Part shown: in pieces, positions 23,364 to 32,280 of the stretch
Layout: each line of letters opens with the position of its first letter
How positions within the stretch are numbered: position 1 is the first letter of the stretch
Assembly: GCF_900102195.1 (NCBI RefSeq)
Contig: NZ_FNBE01000002.1
Coordinates: 62,001 to 126,000 of the forward strand
DNA from: Pseudonocardia oroxyli
GTDB taxonomy: Bacteria; Actinomycetota; Actinomycetes; Mycobacteriales; Pseudonocardiaceae
Length of the DNA stretch: 64,000 nucleotides
Direction of reading: 5' to 3'
Notes under the pieces: model-generated
What the model was told of the DNA's origin: nothing
The model's input: only the letters and a program-made list of their open reading frames with translations
Databases searched by the model: none
Translations under genes and position numbers: made by a program

Positions 23364-24824
23364 GTGGCGCCGGTGGGGCTCGTGGGCGGGACGTCGGTGT
23401 GTTGGGATTCGGCGGTGGGTGAGTTGCCGCTGGGGATGCGGGTGGTGGTGGACCGGCGGGCGCGGCGGCTCGACGGCGGGGCGGCGCTGCTGGGTGGGGC
23501 GCCGCCGCGGCTCGTGCACCTGGTGCCCAAGGCCCGGGCGCTGCTCGGCGCCGGGAACGAGCTGACCGTCGCCGATCCCCTCTCGCGTGCGCTGGCGCGC
23601 ACGCTGCTCGACGCGGGACTCGCCCACCCCGCGCCGGGCATTCCCGGCGGGCCGACGAGAAGCGAGGTCACGGTCGTCGTGCCGGTGAAGGACCGGCCGC
23701 TCGACCGGCTGCTGGCGACCCTGCCGCCGGAGGTGGACCTCGTCGTCGTCGACGACGGCAGCGCGGAGCCGGTCACCCTGGCGCGCGGCCGGGTGATCCG
23801 GCACGAGACCGCGCGCGGCCCCAGCGCCTCCCGCAACGCGGGGCTGGCCGCCGCGACCACCCCGCTGGTGATGTTCCTGGACTCGGACGTCGTGCCGCAG
23901 GGGGACTGGCTCGACCCGCTGCTGGAGCACCTCGCGGACCGGAGCGTGGCGCTCGTCGCGCCCCGGATCGTGGCGCTGCACCCGGTCACCACGGCGCTCG
24001 GCCGCTACGAGGCCGTCCGCTCCAGCCTGGACCTGGGCCCCGACCCCGCCCTCATCGTCCCGCGCAGCCGGGTCGCCTACGTGCCGAGCGCGGCCATGCT
24101 GGTGCGGACCTCCGCGGTCGGCACGGGGTTCGACGAGGCCATGCACGTGGCCGAGGACGTCGACCTGGTGCTGCGCCTGCACGCCGCGGGCCACCGGCTG
24201 CGGTACGAGCCCCGCGCCCGCGTCGCGCACGACCACCGCACGGCGCCGAAGGCGTGGGCGGCCCGCAAGGCCTTCTACGGCACCGGCGCGGCGCCGTTGG
24301 CACGCAGACACGTCGGCTCGGTGCCGCCCCTGGTCCTCAGCCCCTGGACGGCGGCGGCCTGCGCCGCCCTGCTCGCCCAGCGCCGGTGGTCGGTCCCGGT
24401 GGCCGCCGCGGTCACGGCCGCCGCGGCGCTGCGCCTGTCGCGCAAGCTGACCCGCCTCGCGCATCCCCGGCGCTCCGCGATGGAGCTGGCCGGGCTGGGG
24501 CTCTCCGGCGCCGTCGTGCAGGTCGGCAACGCGCTGCTGCGCCACCACTGGCCGATCGCGGTCGGCGCGGCCCTCGGGTCGCGGCGGGCGCGCCGCGCGC
24601 TCGTGGCCGCCGCGCTGGTCGAGGGCCTCGCCGACTGGTGGCTCCACCGCGACCGCGACCCGCAGGTCCACCTCGACCCGCTGACCCATCTGGTCGCGCA
24701 CCGCATCGACGATCTGGCCTATGGCGCCGGCCTCTGGTGGGGGGCACTGCGGGCCTGCGACCCGGCGGCCCTCCTGCCCGTCGGGCCGGGCACACCCTCC
24801 AAGGGGGTTGCTCCGGACAGGTGA
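23364..24824 (+). CDS. mftF: Mycofactocin biosynthesis glycosyltransferase MftF
   Basis: A 486-residue GT2-family enzyme that adds beta-1,4-glucose units to mycofactocin. Seen: the N-terminal MftF-specific domain (LGMRVVVDRRARRLDGGAALLGG, LLDAGLAHP), then the GT-A domain with VVVPVKDRP, LVVVDDGS, ARGPSASRNAGLAAA, the DSDV metal motif and AEDVDLVLRLHAAGHRLRYEP. C-terminal hydrophobic helices suggest membrane association. Start GTG 23364 is the first in frame and is uncertain; GTG 23373 is close. The 243 bp downstream (24825-25067) contain no gene and no motif I recognise beyond the presumed promoter of the next operon. Confidence 0.93.
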   Translation: MAPVGLVGGTSVCWDSAVGELPLGMRVVVDRRARRLDGGAALLGGAPPRLVHLVPKARALLGAGNELTVADPLSRALARTLLDAGLAHPAPGIPGGPTRSEVTVVVPVKDRPLDRLLATLPPEVDLVVVDDGSAEPVTLARGRVIRHETARGPSASRNAGLAAATTPLVMFLDSDVVPQGDWLDPLLEHLADRSVALVAPRIVALHPVTTALGRYEAVRSSLDLGPDPALIVPRSRVAYVPSAAMLVRTSAVGTGFDEAMHVAEDVDLVLRLHAAGHRLRYEPRARVAHDHRTAPKAWAARKAFYGTGAAPLARRHVGSVPPLVLSPWTAAACAALLAQRRWSVPVAAAVTAAAALRLSRKLTRLAHPRRSAMELAGLGLSGAVVQVGNALLRHHWPIAVGAALGSRRARRALVAAALVEGLADWWLHRDRDPQVHLDPLTHLVAHRIDDLAYGAGLWWGALRACDPAALLPVGPGTPSKGVAPDR

Positions 24825-25067
24825 ACGACCCCACCCCGGTCGCCCGCGTGTGCGGAGACGATCCGGGCTTCGATCCGCTCCTGAGGAGTCTGCGCGTGAA
24901 GTCCCGGAGCCGTAGCCGATCAACGCGAACGGCTGTCTTGCGGCTGCCGATCATCGGGAGTGTGATGTGCTCGCCGCCACACGGCCGTGGTGGCCCGAGA
25001 GCGCCGGGCGACCGGCGGCTCTCCCCGGAGGACGCGCGACCACCACCGCGGTTGGGAGAGAAGACTC

Positions 25068-25580
25068 ATGGCAGAGGTCCGGGTGACCGTCGACGGCGTG
25101 AACTACGCCGACGAGGTAGAACCCCGCACGTTGCTGGTCCAGTACCTCAGGGAGCGCCTGGGCAAGACCGGCACGGTGGTCGGGTGCGACACCAGCAACT
25201 GCGGTGCCTGCACCGTGCACCTGAACGGGCAGAGCGTGAAGTCCTGTTCCGTGCTCGCCGTGCAGGCGGACGGCGGCGAGGTCCTCACGATCGAGGGCCT
25301 GGCGCGAGACGGCGAGCTGCACCCCGTGCAGAAGGCCTTCAACGAGTGCCACGGTCTGCAGTGCGGCTACTGCACGCCGGGAATGATCATGGCTGCCGTG
25401 GACCTGTTGGGGGACAACCCCGATCCCGACGAGCACGAGGTGCGCGAGGGCATCGAGGGCAACCTCTGCCGGTGCACCGGCTACCAGAACATCGTCCGCT
25501 CGGTGCAGCGTGCCGCGCAGCTGATGAAGCCCGGCGCGAGCGCGCCGACCGAGCAGCCGGCACCGGTGGCGGGAGACTGA
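25068..25580 (+). CDS. (2Fe-2S)-binding subunit of a second molybdenum hydroxylase (CoxS-like)
   Basis: A 170-residue subunit with both [2Fe-2S] domains intact: [12 protein letters not shown] plus SCS, then CGYCTPG and CRCTGY. Start ATG 25068 has GGGAGAG upstream; an in-frame extension to 24987 is basic and unlike the family. It is first in an S-L-M order operon, the order typical of form II CODH-like clusters. The large-subunit gene starts one base after its stop. Confidence 0.92.
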   Translation: MAEVRVTVDGVNYADEVEPRTLLVQYLRERLGKTGTVVGCDTSNCGACTVHLNGQSVKSCSVLAVQADGGEVLTIEGLARDGELHPVQKAFNECHGLQCGYCTPGMIMAAVDLLGDNPDPDEHEVREGIEGNLCRCTGYQNIVRSVQRAAQLMKPGASAPTEQPAPVAGD

Positions 25581-25581
25581 C

Positions 25582-28053
25582 ATGACCACCACCGAGAACC
25601 GTCCCGAGATCGGGCAGTCCCGCGTCCGCAAGGAGGACGCGCGGCTGATCACCGGCCGGACCCGCTACACCGACTCGATCACTCCCACCGGGTGCCTGCA
25701 CATCGCCGTCGTCCGCTCCCCGCTGTCGCACGCGACGATCCTGAGCATCGACACCGAGGCGGCCAAGCAGGCCCCGGGTGTGCACGGCGTCTACACCCTC
25801 GCCGACCTGGGCGGCGAGGAGATCGGCATGCCGTGCGCGTGGCCGATCACCCCCGACCAGAAGGCCCCGCAGCGGCCGATGCTCGCCAAGGACACCGTGC
25901 ACTTCGCCGGTGAGGGCGTGGCCGTGGTCGTCGCCCGGACGCTCGCCGAGGCGCGGGACGCGGCCGAGCTCGTCGAGATCGACTACGACCCGCTGGACCC
26001 GGTGCTGGACATGGAGGCCGCGCTGGCCGAGGGTGCCACCCTCGTCCACCCGGACCTGGGCACCAACGAGTCCGCCACCTGGGTGTTCGACTCCGGCGAG
26101 GCGGGCACCGGCGGCTCGGTGACCGAGGCCATCGCCGCGGCCGAGGCGGACCCGGACCAGGTCGTCGTCAAGCGGCGGTTCCGGCAGCAGCGCCTGATCC
26201 CCGCGTTCATGGAGCCCCGCTCGTGCGTGGTGGACCCGACCGGCGAGCAGATCGTCGTCTGGTCCGCGACCCAGGTGCCGCACATCCTCCGCACGATGAC
26301 CACCGTGACCCTCGGGGTGCCGGAGTCGAAGCTGCGGGTCATCGCGCCGGACGTCGGCGGCGGCTTCGGCGGCAAGATCGGCGTGCTGCCCGAGGAGATG
26401 CTGACGGTCGTGCTCGCGCAGAAGCTGCGCAAGCCGGTCAAGTGGACCGAGACCCGCTCGGAGTGCATGCTCACCGCGCACCACGGCCGCGACCAGATCC
26501 AGGACATCACGATCACCGCCCGCAAGGACGGCACGATCACCGGACTGGACGTGAAGCTGCTCGCCGACATGGGCGCCTACCTGGGCCTCGTCGGGCCGGG
26601 CGTGCCGGTGCTGGGCGCGTTCATGTTCAACGCGATCTACAAGGTCCCGGCCTACCGCTTCGCCACCACCAACGTCTTCACCACCAAGACGCTGACCGAC
26701 GCCTACCGCGGCGCGGGCCGGCCGGAGGCGACGTTCGGCATCGAGCGGATCATCGACGAGCTGGCCGTCGAGCTGGGTCGCGAGCCCCTCGAGCTGCGCG
26801 AGCAGAACTGGATCAAGCACGAGGAGTTCCCGTACACCACGGTGTGCGGGCTGACCTACGACTCGGGCGACTACGAGCAGGCCACCGCGCGGGCGAAGGA
26901 GCTCTTCGACTACGACGCGCTGCGCCGCGAGCAGGCCGAGCGTCGCGAGCGCGGCGACAAGGTCCAGCTGGGCATCGGCATCTCGACGTTCACCGAGATG
27001 TGCGGCCTCGCCCCGTCCCGCGTGCTCGGGTCGCTGGCCTACGGCGCGGGCGGCTGGGAGGCCGCCAGCATCCGGATGCTCGCCACCGGCAAGGTCGAGG
27101 TGATCACCGGGGCGTCGGCGCACGGGCAGGGCCACGAGACGGCGTTCAGCCAGATCGTCGCGGACAAGCTCGGCGTCCCGTTCGAGGACGTCGAGGTGCT
27201 GCACGGCGACACGGCGTCCTCGCCGAAGGGACTGGACACCTACGGGTCCCGTTCGCTCGTCGTCGGCGGCATCGCGATCACGATGGCCGCGGACAAGGTG
27301 ATCGACAAGGCGAAGAAGATCGCCGCGCACCTGCTCGAGGCGGACGAGGGCGACATCGAGTTCTCCGGGGGCCAGTTCACCGTCCGCGGCACCGGCCAGG
27401 GCAAGGCCATCCAGGAGATCGCGTTCGCCGCGTTCATGGCGCACGACTACCCGGAGGGCATGGAGCCGAACCTGGACTCCGACGCCGTGTACGACCCGGA
27501 GAACTTCTCCTTCCCGCACGGCACGCACCTCGCCGCGATGGAGGTCGACACCGAGACCGGCCGGGTCAACCTGCGCCACTACGTCTGCGTCGACGACATC
27601 GGCAACGTGGTCAACCCGCTCATCGCGGAGGGCCAGGTGCACGGCGGGCTCGCCCAGGGCATCGCGCAGGCCCTGTTCGAGGAGGCCAACTACGACGACC
27701 AGGGCACCCTGGTCAACGGCACCTTCGTCGACTACACGCTGCCGTCCGCGGCGGACTTGCCGAGCTTCACGACCGAGATCGTGAGCACCCCGGCGACGTC
27801 GAACCCGTTGGGCGTCAAGGGCGTCGGCGAGGCGGGCACCATCGCGTCGACGCCGGCGATCGTCAACGGCGTGCTCGACGCGGTCCGCCACCTCGGCGTG
27901 GCCGACATCGAGATGCCGACGACCTCGCAGCGCGTCTGGCGGGCGCTGCAGGAGGCCAAGGGGCGCTCCACCCAGGAGACGCCGATCGACACCCACTCAC
28001 CCGGCGCGGGCCTCGGCTCGATCGACCCGAACAACCCCCAGGGGGAAGTGTGA
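25582..28053 (+). CDS. Molybdenum-binding large subunit of a second hydroxylase (CoxL form II-like)
   Basis: An 823-residue Mo-binding subunit. Seen: GQSRVRKEDARLITGRTRYTD, PDVGGGFGGKIGVLPEE, the active-site loop AYRGAGR at residues 374-380 (form II; no AYxCSFR Cys for copper), SAHGQGHETAF, and GVGEAGTIAS with the catalytic Glu. It differs from the 4.4-kb enzyme by a C-terminal extension of about 25 residues after ALQEAKG. The substrate is not predictable. A CO-oxidising role would need biochemical proof, because form II enzymes have no confirmed common substrate. Confidence 0.92.
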   Translation: MTTTENRPEIGQSRVRKEDARLITGRTRYTDSITPTGCLHIAVVRSPLSHATILSIDTEAAKQAPGVHGVYTLADLGGEEIGMPCAWPITPDQKAPQRPMLAKDTVHFAGEGVAVVVARTLAEARDAAELVEIDYDPLDPVLDMEAALAEGATLVHPDLGTNESATWVFDSGEAGTGGSVTEAIAAAEADPDQVVVKRRFRQQRLIPAFMEPRSCVVDPTGEQIVVWSATQVPHILRTMTTVTLGVPESKLRVIAPDVGGGFGGKIGVLPEEMLTVVLAQKLRKPVKWTETRSECMLTAHHGRDQIQDITITARKDGTITGLDVKLLADMGAYLGLVGPGVPVLGAFMFNAIYKVPAYRFATTNVFTTKTLTDAYRGAGRPEATFGIERIIDELAVELGREPLELREQNWIKHEEFPYTTVCGLTYDSGDYEQATARAKELFDYDALRREQAERRERGDKVQLGIGISTFTEMCGLAPSRVLGSLAYGAGGWEAASIRMLATGKVEVITGASAHGQGHETAFSQIVADKLGVPFEDVEVLHGDTASSPKGLDTYGSRSLVVGGIAITMAADKVIDKAKKIAAHLLEADEGDIEFSGGQFTVRGTGQGKAIQEIAFAAFMAHDYPEGMEPNLDSDAVYDPENFSFPHGTHLAAMEVDTETGRVNLRHYVCVDDIGNVVNPLIAEGQVHGGLAQGIAQALFEEANYDDQGTLVNGTFVDYTLPSAADLPSFTTEIVSTPATSNPLGVKGVGEAGTIASTPAIVNGVLDAVRHLGVADIEMPTTSQRVWRALQEAKGRSTQETPIDTHSPGAGLGSIDPNNPQGEV

Positions 28054-28901
28054 TCCCGGCGAAGTTCGACTACGTCAAGCCGTCGTCCGTCGAGGACGCG
28101 GTCCGGGCCCTCGCCGACGGCGGGGACGACGCCAAGATCCTCGCGGGCGGGCAGAGCCTGCTGCCGGTGCTCCGGCTGCGGCTCGCGGCGCCGTCCGTGG
28201 TGATCGACCTCGGCGGGATCCCCGAGCTGCGGCGGATCCGCGAGGACGGGGACCGGATCGCCATCGGCGCCATGGCCCCGCACCACGACGTCCTGCGGGA
28301 CGAGCTGGTCACCCAGCACGTCGAGCTGCTGAGCAAGGCCACCGCCACGGTCGCGGACCCGCAGGTCCGCCACCGCGGCACGCTGGGCGGTGCGCTCGCG
28401 CACGCCGACCCGGCCGGTGACCTGGGCGCGGTCGCCCTGGCGCTGGACGCCGAGTTCGTGATCGCGGGCGCCTCGGGCACCCGCACGGTCTCGGCGGCGG
28501 AGTTCTTCCAGGACTACTTCACCACCGCCATCGGCGAGGGCGAGATCCTCACCGAGGTGCGGTTCCCGAAGTACACGGGTTGGCGGACGCACTACGAGAA
28601 GTTCAACCGCACCGCGCAGGCCTGGTCGATGGTGGCCGTCGCGGTGGCGCTCAAGGTCGACGGCGGCTCGATCGCCGAGGCGCGGGTCGGGCTGACGAAC
28701 ATGGGCACCACCCCGATCCGGGCGTCCGGTGTGGAGGCGGCGCTCGTCGGACAGCAGGCCACGGCGGACGCGGCGCAGGCCGCCGCCGAGCACGCGACGG
28801 AGGGCACGGCGGCACCGAGTGACGCCGATGCCGCCGCCGACTACCGTGAACACCTGGCCAGGGTGCTCACCGGTCGCGCCGTGCTCGCCGCGGCGGGCTG
28901 A
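28050..28901 (+). CDS. FAD-binding subunit of the second molybdenum hydroxylase (CoxM-like)
   Basis: A 283-residue FAD subunit with AGGQSLLPVLRLRLA, TLGGALAHADPAGDLGA and the C-terminal domain KFNRTAQAWSMVAVAVAL and NMGTTPIRASGVE. It starts at GTG 28050, overlapping the large-subunit stop (GTGA), with GGGGGA just upstream. A strong hairpin lies 25 bp past its stop, before the CoxG-like gene. Confidence 0.92.
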   Translation: MIPAKFDYVKPSSVEDAVRALADGGDDAKILAGGQSLLPVLRLRLAAPSVVIDLGGIPELRRIREDGDRIAIGAMAPHHDVLRDELVTQHVELLSKATATVADPQVRHRGTLGGALAHADPAGDLGAVALALDAEFVIAGASGTRTVSAAEFFQDYFTTAIGEGEILTEVRFPKYTGWRTHYEKFNRTAQAWSMVAVAVALKVDGGSIAEARVGLTNMGTTPIRASGVEAALVGQQATADAAQAAAEHATEGTAAPSDADAAADYREHLARVLTGRAVLAAAG

Positions 28902-28926
28902 CGAAGACCCCGCGAGACCCGCGAGC

Positions 28927-28958
28927 AGACGCCCGTCCGGCCAGCCGGGCGGGCGTCT
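28927..28958 (+). terminator. Intra-operon hairpin between the CoxM- and CoxG-like genes
   Basis: AGACGCCCGTCCGG pairs with CCGGGCGGGCGTCT (14 bp, one G-T pair) around a 4-nt loop, followed by TCTCGTC. It lies 29 nt before the CoxG-like start. It could be a partial terminator or an RNA-stability element that lowers CoxG relative to the subunits. Confidence 0.6.
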
Positions 28959-28986
28959 TCTCGTCCGGAGAAGGAGACTGGAGCTC

Positions 28987-29658
28987 ATGCAGCTGGAGAA
29001 CAAGTTCACGATCGCCGCGCCCATCGAGGACGCGTGGGCGGCCATGAACAACCCGGAGACCGTCGCGCCCTGCTTCCCCGGCGCCGCGCTCACCGAGTAC
29101 ACGGGGGACTCCTTCACCGGCACGGTGAAGGTCAAGCTGGGCCCGATCTCGCTGACCTACAAGGGCAAGGGCACCTACATCGAGCGGGACGAGGCGAACC
29201 ACAAGGTCGTCATCGACGCGTCCGGCCGGGACTCGCGGGGCAACGGCACCGCGAAGGCCATGGTCACCGGCACCATGAAGGCGGACGGCCCGGACAAGAC
29301 CGAGGTCACGATGGTCACCGACATGACCATCACCGGCCGTCCGGCCCAGTTCGGCCGCGGGGTGATCTCGGACGTCGCTGACAAGATCATCGGCCAGTTC
29401 GCCTCCTGCCTGGCGGACAAGCTGACCGAGAAGGACGAGCCGGCGCCCGCCGCTCCCGCAGCGAGCGAGGGCACCGCCCCGGCGGGGGCGGCCACCACCC
29501 CGGTGAAGCCCGCCGCCCCGGTCAAGAGCAACGTCGAGGCCATCGACCTGCTCGACACCGCCGGCGCCCCGGTCGCCAAGGCGCTGGTCCCGGTCGCGGG
29601 CGTGCTCGCGGTCCTGCTGGCGATCTTCGTGATCGTCAAGCGGCTCCGCGCGAACTGA
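28987..29658 (+). CDS. CoxG-like SRPBCC protein with C-terminal membrane anchor
   Basis: A 223-residue protein. Residues 1-145 form an SRPBCC/CoxG domain (MQLENKFTIAAPIEDAWAAMNNPE, CFPGAALTEY, GPISLTYKGKGTY, FGRGVISDVADKIIGQFASCL). A Pro/Ala-rich linker follows, then a single TM helix near the C-terminus (ALVPVAGVLAVLLAIFVIVK). In Oligotropha, CoxG anchors CO dehydrogenase to the membrane; the anchor here fits that role for the hydroxylase encoded upstream. ATG 28987 has GGAG close upstream. A family-B palindrome follows. Confidence 0.88.
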   Translation: MQLENKFTIAAPIEDAWAAMNNPETVAPCFPGAALTEYTGDSFTGTVKVKLGPISLTYKGKGTYIERDEANHKVVIDASGRDSRGNGTAKAMVTGTMKADGPDKTEVTMVTDMTITGRPAQFGRGVISDVADKIIGQFASCLADKLTEKDEPAPAAPAASEGTAPAGAATTPVKPAAPVKSNVEAIDLLDTAGAPVAKALVPVAGVLAVLLAIFVIVKRLRAN

Positions 29659-29662
29659 TCCC

Positions 29663-29709
29663 CGACGAACGGCGCGCTCGCTCACACCCGGTGAGTGAGC
29701 GCGCCGTTC
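29663..29709. repeat. Family-B palindromic repeat, copy B2
   Basis: ACGAACGGCGCGCTCGCTCA and its near-complement flank a 5-7-nt loop, starting 5 bp after the CoxG-like stop. It matches B1 and B3 closely. The likely role is transcript termination. Confidence 0.75.
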
Positions 29710-29823
29710 GTGTGCTCCTGCGTGGCGCGGGTGCCTCACCCGGTCGCGCTAGGGCGCACCGTGTAGGCCGGTGGGGGCGCACCACCCATGGACTCCGCGG
29801 CGCCGCGACGGCAGGCTGACCGG

Positions 29824-30783
29824 ATGCCCAAGCACGCGAGTCCGGTGCGCGCGCTGTTCCTCCGGCTCGTACTGATCAACGGAACGGTCTTCGTCGTCGG
29901 CACCCTGGCCCTGGCACTGTCCCCGGTGACCATCTCCTCACCGATCCTGCTCACCGAGATCCCGGTGCTGGTGATCGGGCTGGCGCTCATCCTCGTGGCC
30001 ACCACCGTGCTGCTGCGCCGCAGCCTCGCTCCGCTCGACGCGCTCCAGTCCGTGATGGAACGGGTGGACCTGCTGCGGTCGCGCGACCGGCTGCCCGAGG
30101 ACGACGACCACGACCTCGCCCGTCTGATCACCACGTTCAACGCGATGCTCGACCGGCTCGAGGAGCAGCGCAGCGTCCGCAGCGCGGAGGTGCTCGCCGG
30201 GCAGGAGGCCGAGCGCAGGCGGATCGCCCGCGAGCTGCACGACGAGATCGGGCAGAGCCTCACCGCCGCGCTGCTGAGCCTCAAGCGGGTGGTCGACCGG
30301 GCGCCCGCCGCCCTGCAGTGGGACCTGCGGCAGGTGCAGGACACCGTCCGCGGCAGCCTCGACGACGTCCGGCAGGTCGCGCGCAGGCTGCGCCCGGACG
30401 TCCTCGAGGACCTCGGTCTGGCCAGCGCGCTGGCGGCGCTGGCGGCGGAGTTCACCGAGGCCGCGGGCGTGCCGGTGCTGCGCACCGGGGACCCGGTGCC
30501 CGCCGGGCTGACCCCGCAGACCGAGCTCGTGCTGTTCCGGATCACCCAGGAGAGCCTGACGAACGTGGCCCGGCACGCCGATGCGGAGAAGGTCACCGTG
30601 TCGTTGGCCGCGGGCCCGCGCGCCCTGATCCTCACCGTGCTCGACGACGGTCGCGGCGGCCCCCACGTCGAGGGTGCGGGCATCCGGGGCATGCGGGAGC
30701 GGGCCCTGCTGGTCGACGGCGAGCTGACCGTCTCGTCGCCGCCCGGCGGCGGGACCCTCGTGACGCTGGTGGTGCCGCTGTGA
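29824..30783 (+). CDS. NarL-type sensor histidine kinase
   Basis: A 319-residue kinase with two TM helices (about residues 10-35 and 45-68), a HAMP segment, and a HisKA_3 domain with the phospho-acceptor His in ARELHDEIGQSLTAALLSL. The HATPase domain has ITQESLTNVARHADA, DDGRGG and GIRGMRERA. No sizeable periplasmic domain is present, so it may sense a membrane or intramembrane signal. Start ATG 29824 is preferred; ATG 29788 is possible but adds an Arg-rich stretch. It overlaps its response regulator by 4 bp (GTGA). Confidence 0.88.
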   Translation: MPKHASPVRALFLRLVLINGTVFVVGTLALALSPVTISSPILLTEIPVLVIGLALILVATTVLLRRSLAPLDALQSVMERVDLLRSRDRLPEDDDHDLARLITTFNAMLDRLEEQRSVRSAEVLAGQEAERRRIARELHDEIGQSLTAALLSLKRVVDRAPAALQWDLRQVQDTVRGSLDDVRQVARRLRPDVLEDLGLASALAALAAEFTEAAGVPVLRTGDPVPAGLTPQTELVLFRITQESLTNVARHADAEKVTVSLAAGPRALILTVLDDGRGGPHVEGAGIRGMRERALLVDGELTVSSPPGGGTLVTLVVPL

Positions 30784-31427
30784 GCGCCGCGGCGACGCGC
30801 ATCCTGCTCGCCGACGACCACGCCCTCGTCCGCCAGGGGCTGCGGCTCATCCTCGACGCGGAGCCGGACCTCGAGGTCACGGCGGTCGCCGCGGACGGCG
30901 CCGAGGCGGTGGAGGCGGCCGTCGCGGGCGGGATCGACCTGGCCGTGCTGGACATCGCGATGCCGCGGATGACCGGCATCCAGGCCTGCCGCGAGATCGC
31001 CCGGCGGGCCCCCGACGTCCGGGTGCTGATGCTGTCGATGCACGACAACGAGCAGTACCTCTTCGCCTCGCTCAAGGCCGGGGCCTGCGGGTACGTGCTC
31101 AAGTCGGTGGCGGACCGGGACCTCATCGAGGCCTGCCGCAGCGCGGTGCGGGGCGAGCCGTTCCTGTACCCCGCGGCCGTCACCGCGTTGATCCGCCACT
31201 ACCTGCAGCAGGGCCGCGACCTGCCGGACTCCGTGCTGACCCCGCGCGAGGAGGAGATCGTCAAGCTGATCGCCGAGGGCCACTCCTCGAAGGAGATCGC
31301 CGAGGCCCTGGTGATCAGCGCGAAGACGGTGGACCGCCACCGCGCCAACATCCTGGCGAAGCTGGAGCTCCGCGACCGCCTCGACGTCACCCGCTACGCG
31401 ATCCGTGCAGGTCTCGTGGAGCCGTAG
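30780..31427 (+). CDS. NarL/LuxR-family response regulator
   Basis: A 215-residue regulator. The receiver domain has LLADDH, phospho-acceptor Asp in LAVLDIAMPRMTG, and Lys in YVLKSV. The C-terminal LuxR HTH reads LTPREEEIVKLIAEGHSSKEIAEALVISAKTVDRHRANI. GTG 30780 overlaps the kinase stop, so the two are co-translated. Targets unknown; the adjacent hydroxylase operon, the DUF3040 gene and the pair itself are candidates. Confidence 0.92.
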   Translation: MSAAATRILLADDHALVRQGLRLILDAEPDLEVTAVAADGAEAVEAAVAGGIDLAVLDIAMPRMTGIQACREIARRAPDVRVLMLSMHDNEQYLFASLKAGACGYVLKSVADRDLIEACRSAVRGEPFLYPAAVTALIRHYLQQGRDLPDSVLTPREEEIVKLIAEGHSSKEIAEALVISAKTVDRHRANILAKLELRDRLDVTRYAIRAGLVEP

Positions 31428-31492
31428 ATGGGTGTCGGACCCCATTTCCGGCGCCCGTCCGGGCAGGCAGGGTGGGGTCCTGGAGGTGCCCG

Positions 31493-31828
31493 ATGCCTGC
31501 GACCGCCCCCCGCCCCGAGGAGCCGCTCAACGAGCGGGAGCGCCGCGCGCTGAGGCGGATCGGGGAGGGGCTGGCGGCCGAGTCGCCGCGGCTGAGCACC
31601 GCGCTGCGGCGGGGACCGCTGCACCGGGCCGTCGACGACGGGCTCGCGCTGCTGGCCGTCCTCGTCATCGCGGGCCTGCTCCTGCCGTCGTCCTGGTTCG
31701 CGGTGATCGTGATCGCGATCGCGATGGGTGGCCCCACCCTGATCGCCGCACGCCTGCAGCGCCGCAGCCCCGTGAGCGGCGATGGTCGCCCTGGCGACCA
31801 TCGCCGCTCACGAGGTCAGTCGTCGTAG
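31493..31828 (+). CDS. DUF3040 membrane protein with repeat-encoded C-terminus
   Basis: A 111-residue protein. The N-terminal LNERERRALRRIGEGLAAESPRL is the DUF3040 signature. Two adjacent TM helices follow (VDDGLALLAVLVIAGLLL and FAVIVIAIAMGGPTLIAA). Function unknown; such proteins are common in actinobacteria. From residue 94 on, the frame runs through a family-A repeat (31772-31811), giving VSGDGRPGDHRRSRGQSS before a TAG that lies within the 3' end of the convergent PepSY gene (13-bp overlap). The original stop was probably just before the repeat. Confidence 0.8.
   Translation: MPATAPRPEEPLNERERRALRRIGEGLAAESPRLSTALRRGPLHRAVDDGLALLAVLVIAGLLLPSSWFAVIVIAIAMGGPTLIAARLQRRSPVSGDGRPGDHRRSRGQSS
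31772..31811. repeat. Family-A palindromic repeat, copy A4 (inside the DUF3040 gene)
   Basis: A perfect 18-bp stem (GTGAGCGGCGATGGTCGC) with loop CCTG. It sits on a codon boundary in the 3' end of the DUF3040 gene and 4 bp before the stop of the convergent PepSY gene. Confidence 0.85.
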
Positions 31829-32145
31829 CGGTCGCGGGTCACCACGCCGGTGGTCGCGTCGACGTCGAGGTCGCGGACGTCGTCCACCTCGACCTCCCAC
31901 ACCAGGGCGCCGTGCTCCCACTCCAGCTCGGAGTCGTCGGTGATGCGGCCGCCGCCGACGTGGTCCAGGGCGATCCGTTCGGCCTGGGCCCGGTCGATCA
32001 GGGCCGTGGTGGCGGAGACCGGTCGTGCCGCCGCGGCGGGGACGAGCTGGTCGTCGGCGCCGTTCGCGGCGAGGGCGACGCCCGTGCCGGTGAGGAGGAG
32101 GGCGGCGGTGGCGCCGACGAGGACGATCATGCGGGTCTTCGGCAT
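31816..32145 (-). CDS. Secreted PepSY-domain protein
   Basis: A 109-residue protein with an N-terminal signal peptide (MPKTRMIVLVGATAALLLTG, probable cleavage after ALA) and a PepSY domain: LIDRAQAERIALDHVGGG, ELEWEHGALVWEVEVDD, and DVDATTGVV. PepSY proteins are thought to modulate extracellular peptidases. Start ATG 32145 follows GGAAGG. It converges with the DUF3040 gene and lies near two kinase/regulator pairs, a common setting for PepSY proteins. Confidence 0.87.
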   Translation of the reverse strand: MPKTRMIVLVGATAALLLTGTGVALAANGADDQLVPAAAARPVSATTALIDRAQAERIALDHVGGGRITDDSELEWEHGALVWEVEVDDVRDLDVDATTGVVTRDRYDD

Positions 32146-32280
32146 CGGATTTCCTTCCGTCGTGGTGTGCCCCGACGATGCTCGGAAGATCGTCAAGCCC
32201 GCGCTGTCGCGCTCCTAACGGCCGGCTAAGCCCCGGATCATTCCGTGGGGGGACGCGGCCGATACCCCTGAACAGGCACG

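Noticed and set aside
24825..25067. Possible riboswitch or small RNA ahead of the second hydroxylase operon
   Set aside because: The 243-bp leader has weak inverted repeats but no conserved aptamer blocks that I can recognise.
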